Part shown: in pieces, positions 43,190 through 52,833 of the stretch
Position numbering within the stretch: the first letter of the stretch is position 1
Layout: each line of letters begins with the position of its first letter
Source: Odontocerum albicorne
Lineage: Eukaryota > Arthropoda > Insecta > Trichoptera > Odontoceridae
Direction of reading: 5' to 3'
Assembly (NCBI GenBank): GCA_949825065.1
Contig: OX463865.1
Location: 20,383,115 to 20,447,114 of the forward strand
Length of the DNA: 64,000 bases
Made by a program: the position numbers and the translations under genes
The notes under the pieces: model-generated
What the model saw: only the letters and a program-made list of their open reading frames with translations
Database searches by the model: none
Told to the model about the DNA's origin: nothing

Positions 43190-43400
43190 TTGCTTTGGAT
43201 GTCTTTCCATTTATTTGGATGTTTTTCCGTCACTATTTATTTGGATATTCCATTTATTTTAATTATTTTATGTTTACATTTATTTGAATGATATTTCATA
43301 TATTTGAATTATTTTATGTATCCATTTATTTTGATAATATTCTATTTCTTTGGATTATTTTATGCCTCCATTTTATTTGGAAGTTTTTAATCTCAATTTT
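43190..43400. repeat. 46-bp satellite, short block
   Basis: About four degenerate units of the 41395-42310 satellite, flanked by the same left (GGGCATCGGAGCCAG) and right (TTTAGAAGTATTATTATTG) sequences. Confidence 0.85.
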
Positions 43401-43439
43401 TATTCACGATTTTCTTAGAATGTAAGTTTAGAAGTATTA

Positions 43440-43661
43440 TTATTGCATTGCATTACACTTTCGTTGTATACAGTACAACCTGGCGGGATTATTGCAACGT
43501 GGCAACCTCTTCCAACCAACCAACCAGAAATATGTTAACGAGGTCTTAAGTGAAAACCAAACTGGAATCCTTTTTAAAAAATCTGGGTTACAGCGGGATT
43601 TGTACCCGCAACCTCTGGGTTGGGAGACAGGCGTCTTACCGACTAGGCCACGGATGTCGTC
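43440..43661 (-). repeat. tRNA-derived SINE A, copy 2
   Basis: Head (minus) CCGTGGCCTAGTCGGTAAGA, B box GCGGGTACAAATCCC; body contains the uninterrupted ATATGTTAACGAGGTCTTAA that is the empty site for the MITE at 18322. The tail matches the 3' end of the LINE at 48520-48945. Confidence 0.88.
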
Positions 43662-43667
43662 TTTTAA

Positions 43668-43830
43668 TCGAGACAACTCTCCATTCAGTGAGACTCTGGA
43701 ACCAGTTATATACCAATGTTAGACTCGCTCCGTCCTTGGCGGGCTTTAAGAAGCGACTGAAAAAACTCTTAATCTCTAGCCAGTAATATAACGTGTTTCA
43801 TTCCTGATTTTTCTTTCCTCTCCACGTCAT
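43668..43830 (+). pseudogene. LINE ORF C-terminus, copy 1
   Basis: SVRLWNQLYTNVRLAPSLAG followed by FKKRLKKLLISSQ and stop: the C-terminal tail found in CR1/L2-type LINEs (VRLWNxLPxxVRxApSLxxFKxxLK). Related to 48520-48603. Confidence 0.8.
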
Positions 43831-43833
43831 ATT

Positions 43834-43919
43834 ATTATTTTGTTGTATTTTATTATACTTTCGCTGTATACAGTACAATCTGGCAGGCGGTTTATTGCCA
43901 TGTGGCAATCTCTTCCAAC
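43834..43919 (-). repeat. SINE A tail
   Basis: TACTTTCGCTGTATACAGTA, CAATCTGGCAGGCGG and GCAATCTCTTCCAAC; cut at TTAA by the next MITE. Confidence 0.75.
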
Positions 43920-44394
43920 TTAACCCTTCCCTTACGGTGATAAAAATAATACGCGTGTTACGGTGTTGGGTAGGGAGCACGCAATAAAAAATTAGCGATT
44001 TTAAATCGGAAAAATAAGAACATTCATAGATAATCCCCTTAATTAATTATAATTGAAGTTAAAAATTATAATAATTGAGATTTATTTGCTGAAAACATTA
44101 AAAAACCATCTGAAAACATTAAAAAACGCTCACGGAACGGGCGTACGTATAACCTATTTGCAAGCCTAGAGGCAACTAGTGACGCGGAACGAATTTGTTT
44201 TCGATCTTTACAAAACACCTCGATGTAGTCGATAAATTCTGATTATTATTAATATTATTTTTTAAATCAATGCGTAAATATATTATGGAGGAATACCTAA
44301 AATCTTAACCTTGTATTTATAATATTTATAGAGATATTGATGGTTATTAGAAGCAACGTGTAGAAGATACCCAACACAGGGAAGGAAAGGTTAA
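43920..44394. mobile_element. TTAA MITE, family P1 copy d
   Basis: 475 bp, inverted orientation to copy b, with TTAA at both ends (TTAACCCTTCCCTTACGGTG ... CACAGGGAAGGAAAGGTTAA). Flanked by two SINE A tails facing each other (43834-43919 and 44400-44470). Confidence 0.9.
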
Positions 44395-44881
44395 AATGAT
44401 TACTGGTTTATCGGAAGATGGTTGGTTGATCGGCAATGATCCCGCCAGATTGTATTGTACAAAACGAAAGCGTTACACAAAATATGTCATATACAAGACA
44501 AAATATGTCATATATGTACATGTCGCGCAAATAGCACATTATTGTCGATAATAATTAAGTTACAATAGATAGCAACAGATGTCGCATAATTTTCGCATTT
44601 GTTAATAAAATAAGGCACGCACTGTAATAATCGAATTATAAAAATTAAATGATTACTTTTTATCTACGTATTTATGGAGTGTTGAACAAATAAGTCACGA
44701 ATGAAGATTTTATAGTTTTGGAATTTAGCTGTAAACGTCAAGGGTCTTCTATGAACTTCAAAAGGTGGAGCAATATGACAACAACACTACAGAGGACACA
44801 GCAACACAACACCATCAGGTGGGGTGCAGCCCCAGCAGCAGCTACTAAAGAGAGAAGCGGGATTGACTTAATTAAGATAAT
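44395..44881. other. SINE A tail then unassigned spacer
   Basis: 44400-44470 is a plus-strand SINE A tail (GATGGTTGGTTGATCGGCAA, CCCGCCAGATTGTATTGTA). The remainder to the hAT element has no assigned feature. Confidence 0.5.
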
Positions 44882-45921
44882 CAGGACTGTGGAGTCGCTT
44901 AAAAAAAAACACGACTCCGACTCCGATTCCTATATTTACCAACAATACGACTCCGACTCCACAGCTCCGACTCCACGACTCCGACTCCACAACTCCGACT
45001 CTACAACTCCGACTCAAAAAAGCTCAATTTTAGCAGGTTGTTTCCTACCTTTGCATATAGCCATTTTTTTCATGTTATAGGGATAAAAATAAAACAAGAT
45101 CAAACTTTAATAATTATTTATTAGAATTTATTCTTAAAAACGACATTGCTTCTATTAAATCTGTACTCGTAGAGGCTCTCAAATCAGAATTGAGAATTTT
45201 AAGAGCGTAAAATAACCGCTCTACGGATACTTGGGTTGGCGGTAATGCTGTAACGATCAATGCTGAATCTTTTACGATTTCTAGATACCGCTGTATTGCC
45301 ATTTCAACATTTAACTTATAAGTTCGGACAATTTTTTCCATTATTTTCAATGCATCATAAAATTCAATTTTAAATTTTGAAATAGAGTCTCCTTCATCTT
45401 TATTGGGACTGTGACTCAAACGAGGACGTTTTAGTTTATCTTGTTCATTGAGATATTTTTCAAAATCGTCTTCAGATTCAGCGGTGTCGGATGAAGATGA
45501 TGATACTTGGTGTACGCTGCCTGCTGTCGTCTCTTTTTCTAGTCGAAGGCCTTTTATACGAACGGTTAATTCAAACAGAGCGTTTTTCGCTCTATTTATT
45601 TGTTCTTCCGTCAATATGGATCGAACCATGGGGTTAACATAGATCCCAGCCAACAGAATTTTCTTTCGACGTGAGAAAGAAGGAGACAAACACATTTTCG
45701 TAGACTTTATGCATTAAATGGATCTCGGTGATTCACCATATCGGCGCGACTTGCGCCTGCAAGTTTAATATTCGTGCACAATACACATTCATTATAATAA
45801 TTTAAAAAAAAAATGTATTTTAAATTTTAACGAAAAATTAGTCAGATTCGCTCGTCTTTTACGACTCCTACTCCAACTCCGACTCCAGCCCAAACACCGC
45901 GACTCCGACTCCACAGCCCTG
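44882..45921 (-). mobile_element. hAT element, internally deleted, perfect 8-bp TSD
   Basis: Inverted ends CAGGACTGTGGAGTCG / CAGGGCTGTGGAGTCGGAG with subterminal CGACTCCGACTC repeats, flanked by AAGATAAT on both sides (44874-44881, 45922-45929). 1040 bp; carries only the C-terminal third of a transposase. Confidence 0.93.
45114..45695 (-). pseudogene. hAT transposase, C-terminal third with dimerisation domain
   Basis: 193-codon frame. It begins near YVNPMVRSILTEEQINRAKN, passes a disordered Ser/acidic section and ends in the hAT C-terminal dimerisation motif ALPPTQVSVERLFYALKILN followed by SDLRASTSTDLIEAMSFLR. The N-terminal BED zinc finger and RNase H-like catalytic core are absent, consistent with an internal deletion. 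It may be unable to cut but could still dimerise; that is inference. Confidence 0.88.
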
Positions 45922-46140
45922 AAGATAATACAAAGTCCTTAGGTTTGTTACCTTAAAACCATCCCATCTATCCTCCTCTTCTACCAAACATACCTTTTAG
46001 CCAAACTTCTCAATCACATCAACCCATAAATACACCTATACCTCGCTATACGGCCGCTCTTCATACGACATTTCGCTATAACGGCCTTTTTAAATATTGG
46101 CACTTTTTCGATTTACGGCCCACAATGTTTCGTTATACGG

Positions 46141-46638
46141 AAACATTGTGAGAGTTCTATGTGATCCGAAAATGCCAGTAAAGTTAAAAGGAAAAGTATA
46201 CCAAACGATTGTCAGACCCGCACTCCTCTATGGCTCCGAATGATGGACGATTTATAACTCTTACTCTAGGCAACTAGAAACTGCCGAAATGCGCATGCTA
46301 AGATTGTCAGCTGGTGTGTCCCTAAGAGATAGGAAGCCTAGGTGTTACAGACATCAACAGTAAGATGGAGGAGAGGCGGATGGATTGAGATGGTGTGGGC
46401 ACGTTGGACGCAGAGAACCCTATCACATTGTGAACCAGGCAATCTCCATGGATCTTCCTCGAATAACAACCAGAGGAAGACAAAAGAAATCGTGGATGGT
46501 GCAAAAAGATAACCTGATGCAGAGGCACGGCCTGGGGGACGTATTCCGGGACAGAAGAGCATACAACCTGAGGACGAGGAGAGCTGATCCCAACAGTCTT
46601 CGCAGACAGTGAGTTGGGATGGAGGCAGGGAGAAGAAG
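46141..46638 (+). mobile_element. RTE-like LINE insertion with perfect 17-bp TSD
   Basis: Direct repeats AATGTTTCGTTATACGG at 46124-46140 and 46639-46655. The body holds reverse transcriptase end pieces in two frames: KVYQTIVRPALLYGSE, MRMLRLSAGVSLRDRK, then GHVGRREPYHIV and RTRRADPNSLRRQ. It has an in-frame stop replacing Cys after YGSE and a frameshift. The 3' end is GAAGAAG-rich. Confidence 0.92.
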
Positions 46639-46655
46639 AATGTTTCGTTATACGG

Positions 46656-47228
46656 CCAAAAAAATGCTGTGCTGTTAAGAGATTATTTGAATGGACTCAT
46701 GTCGCGATTCAGAATACGCGCTGCATAGGTTCATTGTTCGGATTCAGCCCAGACGCTACTCCGCGACAAGAAACCGTGTCCACACCGAGATTCATAGTGC
46801 GATTCAGTCCTTTGCGAAAAATGACTGAAGTTGCTCTCTCGAGAATTTTTACCTAGCTCTTTTTTTATATAATTAAGAATAGCAATAAGTGCAATAAACA
46901 ACGACAAAAAAGATGGTGGGTTCGAAAATTATTTCATGGCGGGAATCAGTGTGGTAATAATATTTTTGACACGTCAACAATGGAAGATGGCATGGGGTCA
47001 TCTTAATGTTCGTCATCAGATGAAAACAGTTTTAAACATTTTATTTTATAATATGTTTTTTTATTATGCGTAACATATACATATGTGCATATGATTTCTT
47101 TTGTTTTTTAATTCATTTGTTTATTTTTTGAATTTCTGTTTATTATTACATTGTTTTGTTCTTTTGTTTTTACGTAAGCATTATTATAGGAAATAAAAAG
47201 AATAAAATGCTTTATGAACTAAAAACTA
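46656..47228. other. Interior of the TA-flanked element, unassigned
   Basis: Contains a 60-codon scrap after 46660 (FEWTHVAIQNTRC) without recognised family; then AT-rich sequence. Confidence 0.4.
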
Positions 47229-47886
47229 TTACGTGTTAACATAAGTTGTATCCGTTTTTTTTATAAATTTAAAAATGAGCACCAAAAGTAAAACAAAATG
47301 GTAAATGTTATATGTCATTCGAAAGAAAACTTTCTGCTCTATAAGATATTGTGTTTGCTTTTACGTTAAATATATTATTTTATTTGATTACAAGCCTTCA
47401 AAGTGGAATGTCAAGTAGACGAAAGTGAGCATTTTCGACACCTCCTTATCTTCGCGTTCAATCGAGGGAATAAAGCTGCCAAAGCTGCTCGCGATATTTG
47501 CGAAGTGTACGGCGAAGATGCTATGAATGAAAGGACAGCTTGTCGATGGTTTTTGCGTTTCAAATACGGTAATTTCGACCTGAAAGACGACCAGTGGACT
47601 TTGATGAAAACAACAATTGTCGAACGTTGATTTTTGTTGTTTTCACTCAAAACATGTGGAACCCAAGCGCCGAATTTCTGGACTTTTCCCATTGATTTAA
47701 GATGGCGGTATACAGTCATGTGACTACAATTCATTTGCTCAGCCGATTCTACGGTGGTTTGAAGGGGATCTTCATGAATAATATGGTTTAAGCGGTCCAA
47801 ATCGATAACCTTTACCATTTTGTTTTACTTTTGGTGCTCATTTTTAATTTGGAAAAAAACCGGACACAACTTATGTTAACGCCTAA
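47229..47886. mobile_element. Rearranged mariner with two left ends
   Basis: Flanked by TA (47227-47228, 47887-47888). 47229-47630 corresponds to the left end and N-terminal coding of the mariner at 24658 (MECQVDESEHFRHLL...AARDICEVYGEDAMN). 47640-47886 is inverted and also begins with the left end (ATGAGCACCAAAAGTAAAAC) before jumping to the second HTH segment (HMTVYRHLKSMGKVQKF). The true right end and catalytic domain are missing. Confidence 0.88.
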
Positions 47887-48021
47887 TATATTATTTTACA
47901 AAAAAAAATGGAACAGGTCTAATTGAATTTGTATTAAAATAATTGATTCGTTATACGGCTTTTCGCTTTACGGCTAACTTTTCCGGAACGTATCTAGGCC
48001 GTAAAGCGAGGTATGGTTGTG

Positions 48022-48515
48022 TTAAAAGAAATCCGGAGTATTTTACCGCGTGGTTTGGCTTATGATACTGTGACCTATTGTAGTAGGTAAGATGTCATGA
48101 CACCCAACTCGGGGTTCGGACTCTCGCACACTCATCTAATACCATGACTTTGAATGTCGCAACATTCATAATCAGATCTTTCTCTTCAAATATGAAAAAA
48201 AAGAACCAAGGGCCTAGACGTTATTCTCTTGATTATCCCATTTCAGAAGCGGTCACGGTCACTGACGACGTCGCTATACAACCGCTCATTGTGAATTCGT
48301 GTGGCGTGCCCTTCGATGTCCCAATGAACGGATGCGCCTGATCTGATATATTGTGTATTGAAGACTGAAAGTAAAATTAGGTGCTATTGTTGTGGCCATG
48401 ATGGAAGATTCGACACTTTCAGCCCAGAAACGTGGCGAGAGGGGGCAGTTGTCCCCTCAAGACATGAATACTTCTTTTTTTACGTCGTCCTTTACGCATC
48501 TCCTCTTTCACGTCG
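48022..48515. other. Unassigned spacer
   Basis: 48045-48075 (TACCGCGTGGTTTGGCTTAT) recurs at 53622, a dispersed repeat scrap. A 65-codon frame at 48144-48341 has no motif. Confidence 0.4.
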
Positions 48516-48519
48516 TCCT

Positions 48520-48945
48520 TTACTGTCCATGCAGTGAGACTCTGGAACCAGTTACAAACCAATATAAGACTTGCTCCATCCTTGGCATGCTTTAAGAAGC
48601 GACTGAAAAAACTCTTAATTTCTAGTCAGTAAAATAGCGTGTTTCATTCTTGATGTTTCTTTTCCTTTCCTCTCCACCATCCCTTCCTTTCCTTTTGATT
48701 GATGATATCTCACTTTATATGAAAAAGAATGTTCGGGTGATTGTCCGTCTTTGTGGGGTTCGTGGGCATATGCTCACGTATGTGTTTATGGATTTCGTGG
48801 GGATGGATAGTCATTTGAATGATTTATGCGACCACGTAACTTGCTTAATTTACTTTTGTCTGGTTGGTTGGAAGAGATTACCGCCTGTCAATAAGCCTGC
48901 TAGATTGTATTTGTAATAAAAGTGTTAAATAAATAAATATACTTC
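48520..48945 (+). pseudogene. CR1/L2-like LINE 3' end with complete 3' UTR
   Basis: ORF tail around 48530-48603: VRLWNQLQTNIRLAPSLACF-type text leading to KKRLKKLLISSQ-like end. It is followed by about 250 bases of 3' UTR and a terminal segment (TCTGGTTGGTTGGAAGAG...AAAGTGTTAAATAAATAAAT). The last 75 bases are homologous to the tail of SINE A. Confidence 0.8.
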
Positions 48946-48984
48946 GTGAGCTAGTTAATAAGACACCTATGTTCGATTCTTGTT

Positions 48985-49495
48985 GAAATTTGGATTATTT
49001 GAGGAAACATTTGAAGACACTTCATCTTGGATGTCTTATCAAAATGAGCACTCTAAGGTGGTTTGTGCATGCAGAACGAATGAATGAAGAAAGACTAACA
49101 AAACAAATATACAGTGCAAATGTGAGTGGAAGGCGTGGTAGAAGAAGACTAAAGAACGTATTTGTAATTTATTTTTATCAAACACTGTTTATTCCACTTT
49201 TTTATGACGGAAAAAGTGGAATAAACAGTGTTTGATAAAAATAAATTACAATGTCTTTAAACCTCTACAATGTTAATGCCTTAACTATAAACAACATAAA
49301 GAACGTATGGTTGGATCAAGTGAATTATATTTACAAAGGAAACGTAGAAAATCAGAGAAATCGTAGGAGCTGTATGAGAAGGTGTAAGGATGTGAAAGAT
49401 GCGAAGTATGTATCTCGAAAAAATAAAATCTGGCACTTTGTCCTTTCTGCCTACCCCGACAGGGACATAGTGTGATGGTATGTGTGTAAACAGAA
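48985..49495 (+). pseudogene. RTE-like LINE end, interrupted by palindromic element F
   Basis: LIKMSTLRWFVHAERMNEER, TKQIYSANVSGRRGRRRLKN, then after the insertion VWLDQVNYIYKGNVE, RRCKDVKDAKYVSRKNK and FVLSAYPDRD. This is the most readable copy of this ORF tail in the window. Confidence 0.85.
49162..49297. mobile_element. Palindromic element F, copy in RTE with 11-bp duplication
   Basis: Inserted in the RTE frame: AAAGAACGTAT occurs at 49151-49161 and 49298-49308. Arms TTTTTATCAAACACTGTTTA / complement around CTTTTTTATGACGG; the right side carries the extra CTACAATGTTAATGCCTTAA tail. Confidence 0.9.
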
Positions 49496-49497
49496 TA

Positions 49498-49850
49498 AAA
49501 CCAGATTCTGTTACGGAAGGCGTGATTCATTACTCGCAGTGCAACAATATGCGACATACTCGTATAATGTATCGGTGTATGTATGCAAGCACGGAGGTAG
49601 GTAGATGTCGTATATTTGGGAGCGCCCCCACGTCCCAGAGGGCCGGGGTGTAAGCAGACGCTTTTCCTGGAAGGTTTGCCCGTCTCCCACGTTCGGGGAT
49701 AAAAACTGCACCAACAATCCGTGAATCAGGGGATCTCAATTCACGTGACGCTGTTTTTTTTATTCATATTAAAATATGGTACAACGAAATACTCGTTAAG
49801 TCTGTTCTCGGAGTATTGTGGCTTGGGTGTGAGAAATTTTAAATGAAAAT
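49498..49850. other. Unassigned spacer
   Basis: Short overlapping frames without motif; GC-richer at 49600-49700. Confidence 0.35.
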
Positions 49851-49855
49851 TTATT

Positions 49856-50456
49856 TTTGTAATTTGTTTTATCAAACACTGTTTATTCCACTTTTTGTAA
49901 CGGTATAACCGTTGGTAATATGACAATATACTCATATATATTTCTTTTTGTATAATCGTTGGTAATATGACAATATACTCATATATATTTCTTTTTGTAA
50001 CGGTATAACCGTTTGTAAATGACAATATACTCATATATATTTCTTTTTGTAACAGTATAACCGTTGGTAATATGACAATATACTCATATATATTTCCTTT
50101 TGTAACGGTATAACCGTTTGTAATATGAATATATACTCATATATATTTCTTTTTGTAACAGTATAACCGTTGGTAATATGACAATATACTCATATATATT
50201 TCCTTTTGTAACGGTATAACCGTTTGTAATATGACAATATACTCATATATATTTCTTTTTGTAACAGTATAACCGTTGGTAATATGACAATATACTCATA
50301 TATATTTCTTTTTGTATAATCGTTGGTAATATGACAATATACTCATATATATTTCTTTTTGTATAATCGTTGGTAATATGACAATATACTCATATATATT
50401 TCTTTTTGTAACGGTATAACAATTTGTAATATGACAATATACTCATATATATTTCT
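49856..50456. repeat. 52-bp array, about 11 copies, starting in palindromic element F
   Basis: Begins with the element F arm (TTGTAATTTGTTTTATCAAA) and its inner GTAACGGTATAACC; the unit GTAACNGTATAACCGTTGGT plus AATATGACAATATACTCATATATATTTCTTTT then repeats. Shortened units lack AACGG. The last unit abuts SINE A copy 3. Confidence 0.92.
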
Positions 50457-50647
50457 TTTATTGTATTACACTTTTGTTGTATACAGTACTACCTGGTGGG
50501 ATTATTGCCTCTTTCAACCAACTAAAAAGATGCTAAAGTGAAAACTACACTGGAATCCTTTAAAAAACATGGGTTCCAGCGGGATTTGAATCCGCAACCT
50601 CCGGGTTGGGAGACAGGTGTCCTACCAACTAGGCCACGGAGATGGTC
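50457..50647 (-). repeat. tRNA-derived SINE A, copy 3
   Basis: Head (minus) CATCTCCGTGGCCTAGTTGG with B box GCGGATTCAAATCCC; tail ATACAACAAAAGTGTAATAC. Body shorter than copies 1-2. Confidence 0.88.
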
Positions 50648-51085
50648 AATGTAAATCGAGAATCGGGTGATCAACATCCTTTTAATTCTTACTAAAATTT
50701 ACTAAACCCCATATTGAGCACTCCTGCTTTTCCGTCTTGTCGCGCCGACAGATCCATGAATATGTATTATATATTGTATATACACGTATGTATGAAAAGG
50801 GCACGGGCCCGGGCCCGACTATATTTATTGTTTCTAAATTTGGACTCCATCAAAATTCATGTCGCTTTACGGGATTCGAATCCAGTCCTCACCGGAGGAT
50901 GTTTATTTTTCCTCTCCTGCGTTGTATATACAACATATAGTACACGTACTATACCAGGGATGGTAAACCTATTTTTTCAAGTGTGTCAATGAATATGCTC
51001 AATTATAAAAAAAAACCTTGTATCATATAAATAATACGAAATAACATTTTTTTTAATGTTTTTACACAATTAGGTTTATTGTAAA
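50648..51085. other. Unassigned spacer
   Basis: Two overlapping plus frames (50714-50992, 50737-50940) without motif; one GGGCCCGGGCCC palindrome at 50803. Confidence 0.35.
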
Positions 51086-51088
51086 TAC

Positions 51089-51212
51089 ATTGTAATTTGT
51101 TTGTATCAAACAGTGTTTATTCCACAAAAAGTGGAATAAACAGTGTTTGATAAAAACAAATTACAATGTCTTGAAACCTCCACAATGTTTATGCCTTAAC
51201 TATAAACAATTT
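51089..51212. mobile_element. Palindromic element F, short-loop copy
   Basis: Arms TTTGTATCAAACAGTGTTTA / TAAACAGTGTTTGATAAAAA around a 5-base loop, with the CCTCCACAATGTTTATGCCT tail. Flanks share GTAAATA on both sides. Confidence 0.85.
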
Positions 51213-51245
51213 ATAGTAAATATACTTAAAATATTAGGCACCATA

Positions 51246-51688
51246 TATATCGAACGTATGCGTCAGCCAAAACATATGATATATTTGTTTTCCTGTTTGT
51301 TATTTGGTACCTTTTATGATATGATATTTGTGCTGTATCGCGACCGTAACTAAAATGTTCCTTATGCGCGGCCATCGCGAGACAGTATCAAAAGTCGGCC
51401 GGCCCATGCATGCGAAAAACTTGCGAGAATTGTGATATTTCGCAAGTTATGACGGCATGCACGGGTGGAAACAGGCGCTTGCGATGTGCGATTGGCTGCA
51501 CATAAAGAGCGCCAAACGTAAAAAATACATTGTAAGTTCACTCTGTCTACTGCTTTTACTTGCGACCATCTACTACATGCCTAAGAGGAATCTCTTCACC
51601 CTGCTACTTTTCACCGTGAGCCGAAATCTCCGAGCATTAAGCAGCAGTCATCCACCTATTTCTATACTCTTTGTACCGGTGCCGTACA
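51246..51688 (+). mobile_element. Solo LTR, family L, copy D
   Basis: 443 bp; left end TATATCGAACGTATGCGTC (TG decayed to TA), right end GTGCCGTACA; perfect 5-bp duplication CCATA (51241-51245, 51689-51693). Confidence 0.9.
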
Positions 51689-51693
51689 CCATA

Positions 51694-52315
51694 TGTTTTA
51701 TTAATTTACAAAATCCAGGTATGTGTCACGACACTTTCATTGCAAATAAAACAAAATGCATCATTATTTTTTTCAATAACACCTAATTTACAAAACCATT
51801 CTTCCTGATACAATCATTCACTTTCTCTTGATTCAGTACTAAAATTCTGTTTTTATTAGTCATAGACATCTTTATATGGGTATATCGAAATATAATTGTT
51901 TCAAATCTGTCGCGTAATTTGTTCGGGGAACCCGACAATGCAAGACACAACAAGACACCCCCTCAACCTCACGCTTGGTCAAATATCTTTTTTGATAGCT
52001 GCCATTAAAGTGACGGGCGTGCGTGAAATGTAACGGACCCGCGACGCGTATACGTATTGTACTAGAAATGGAAAGAGCAGTTACACAAAGCCATAATAAA
52101 AAAAGTAATAAATTAATCAATTTGGTAATTCTAGTTTAGAACTCCACTTTTAACAATAATGATTTAACACTTAATGTGAAAAAATTGTACACGTCAGGAT
52201 GGTCGGCTCCTGATAAGTTTTTATGTTAGTTTTAATCCACAGATTGAAAAATAGTTTACTATATAAGCTTGATAAGCAACATATTGAGTATCGTTTGACT
52301 GTACTCAATATTTTT
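51694..52315. other. Unassigned spacer
   Basis: No recognised gene or repeat; short frames only. Confidence 0.35.
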
Positions 52316-52319
52316 GTCT

Positions 52320-52560
52320 ATCACAAAATCTATTTGGCTCCCATGACATACAATTGGATTCCGAATTCAATAAAGGCAAAACGGGGCAAAAAATTCAGGC
52401 AGTGGATCGGAACTTGGTTGTTATTGCGACAAGAGTTTGAGTGCTTGGACTTGCAAGAGGGTGCAAAGGTTTATGTGAACTCTTGAGTGTGGTGTGTTTT
52501 TGGTGATTATGTATAGAATATTGTGAAATGATTTTTAGTATTATTATTTACAAATCAAAA
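52320..52560 (+). pseudogene. LINE ORF C-terminal scrap
   Basis: YNWIPNSIKAKRGKKFRQWI then GTWLLLRQEFECLD before a stop at 52484-52486; resembles the NxLPxxLRxxxxxxxFRxxLKxWLL tail of LINE ORFs. Pieces recur at 9237-9355 and 26230-26340. Confidence 0.55.
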
Positions 52561-52833
52561 CAAAGGCAAGAAATAGATTGAATGTTAAGAATGAAAGGTT
52601 GGCTTTAACGAACACTAGGAAGAGAATTTTGAAACTGGTTACCTAGATGCAAGTTCAATCATCGCATCAAGTGTTAAGTTATAATCATGTTATGAAAAAT
52701 ATACAATACTTTTAACATATTTTCTTCACCCCATTAAAAATGCCTTTTTTATGCAAATGTAGAGAGGGGGGGTCGTAAGTTACTTGGCTATTATAAAAGT
52801 AGGTCGCGACTCGAAAACGGTTGTGAACCTGTG

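Larger units (their letters stand above)
46033..48021. mobile_element. TA-flanked element with pogo-like ends, holding two nested insertions
   Basis: Ends CACCTATACCTCGCTATACG and, inverted, CACAACCATACCTCGCTTTA, continuing CGGCC; the left end is preceded by TA. Subterminal TTCGNTATACGG repeats occur at both sides, the same design as the Tigger copy at 1855 though the sequence differs. No transposase is visible. Contains an RTE copy (46141-46638) and a rearranged mariner (47229-47886). Confidence 0.75.

Noticed and set aside
50714..50992. 92-codon plus ORF near a GGGCCCGGGCCC palindrome
   Set aside because: Competing frame of similar length overlaps it and no family is recognisable.
51457..51786. 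109-codon plus ORF
   Set aside because: Lies largely in the solo LTR at 51246-51688; no LTR family protein is expected there.
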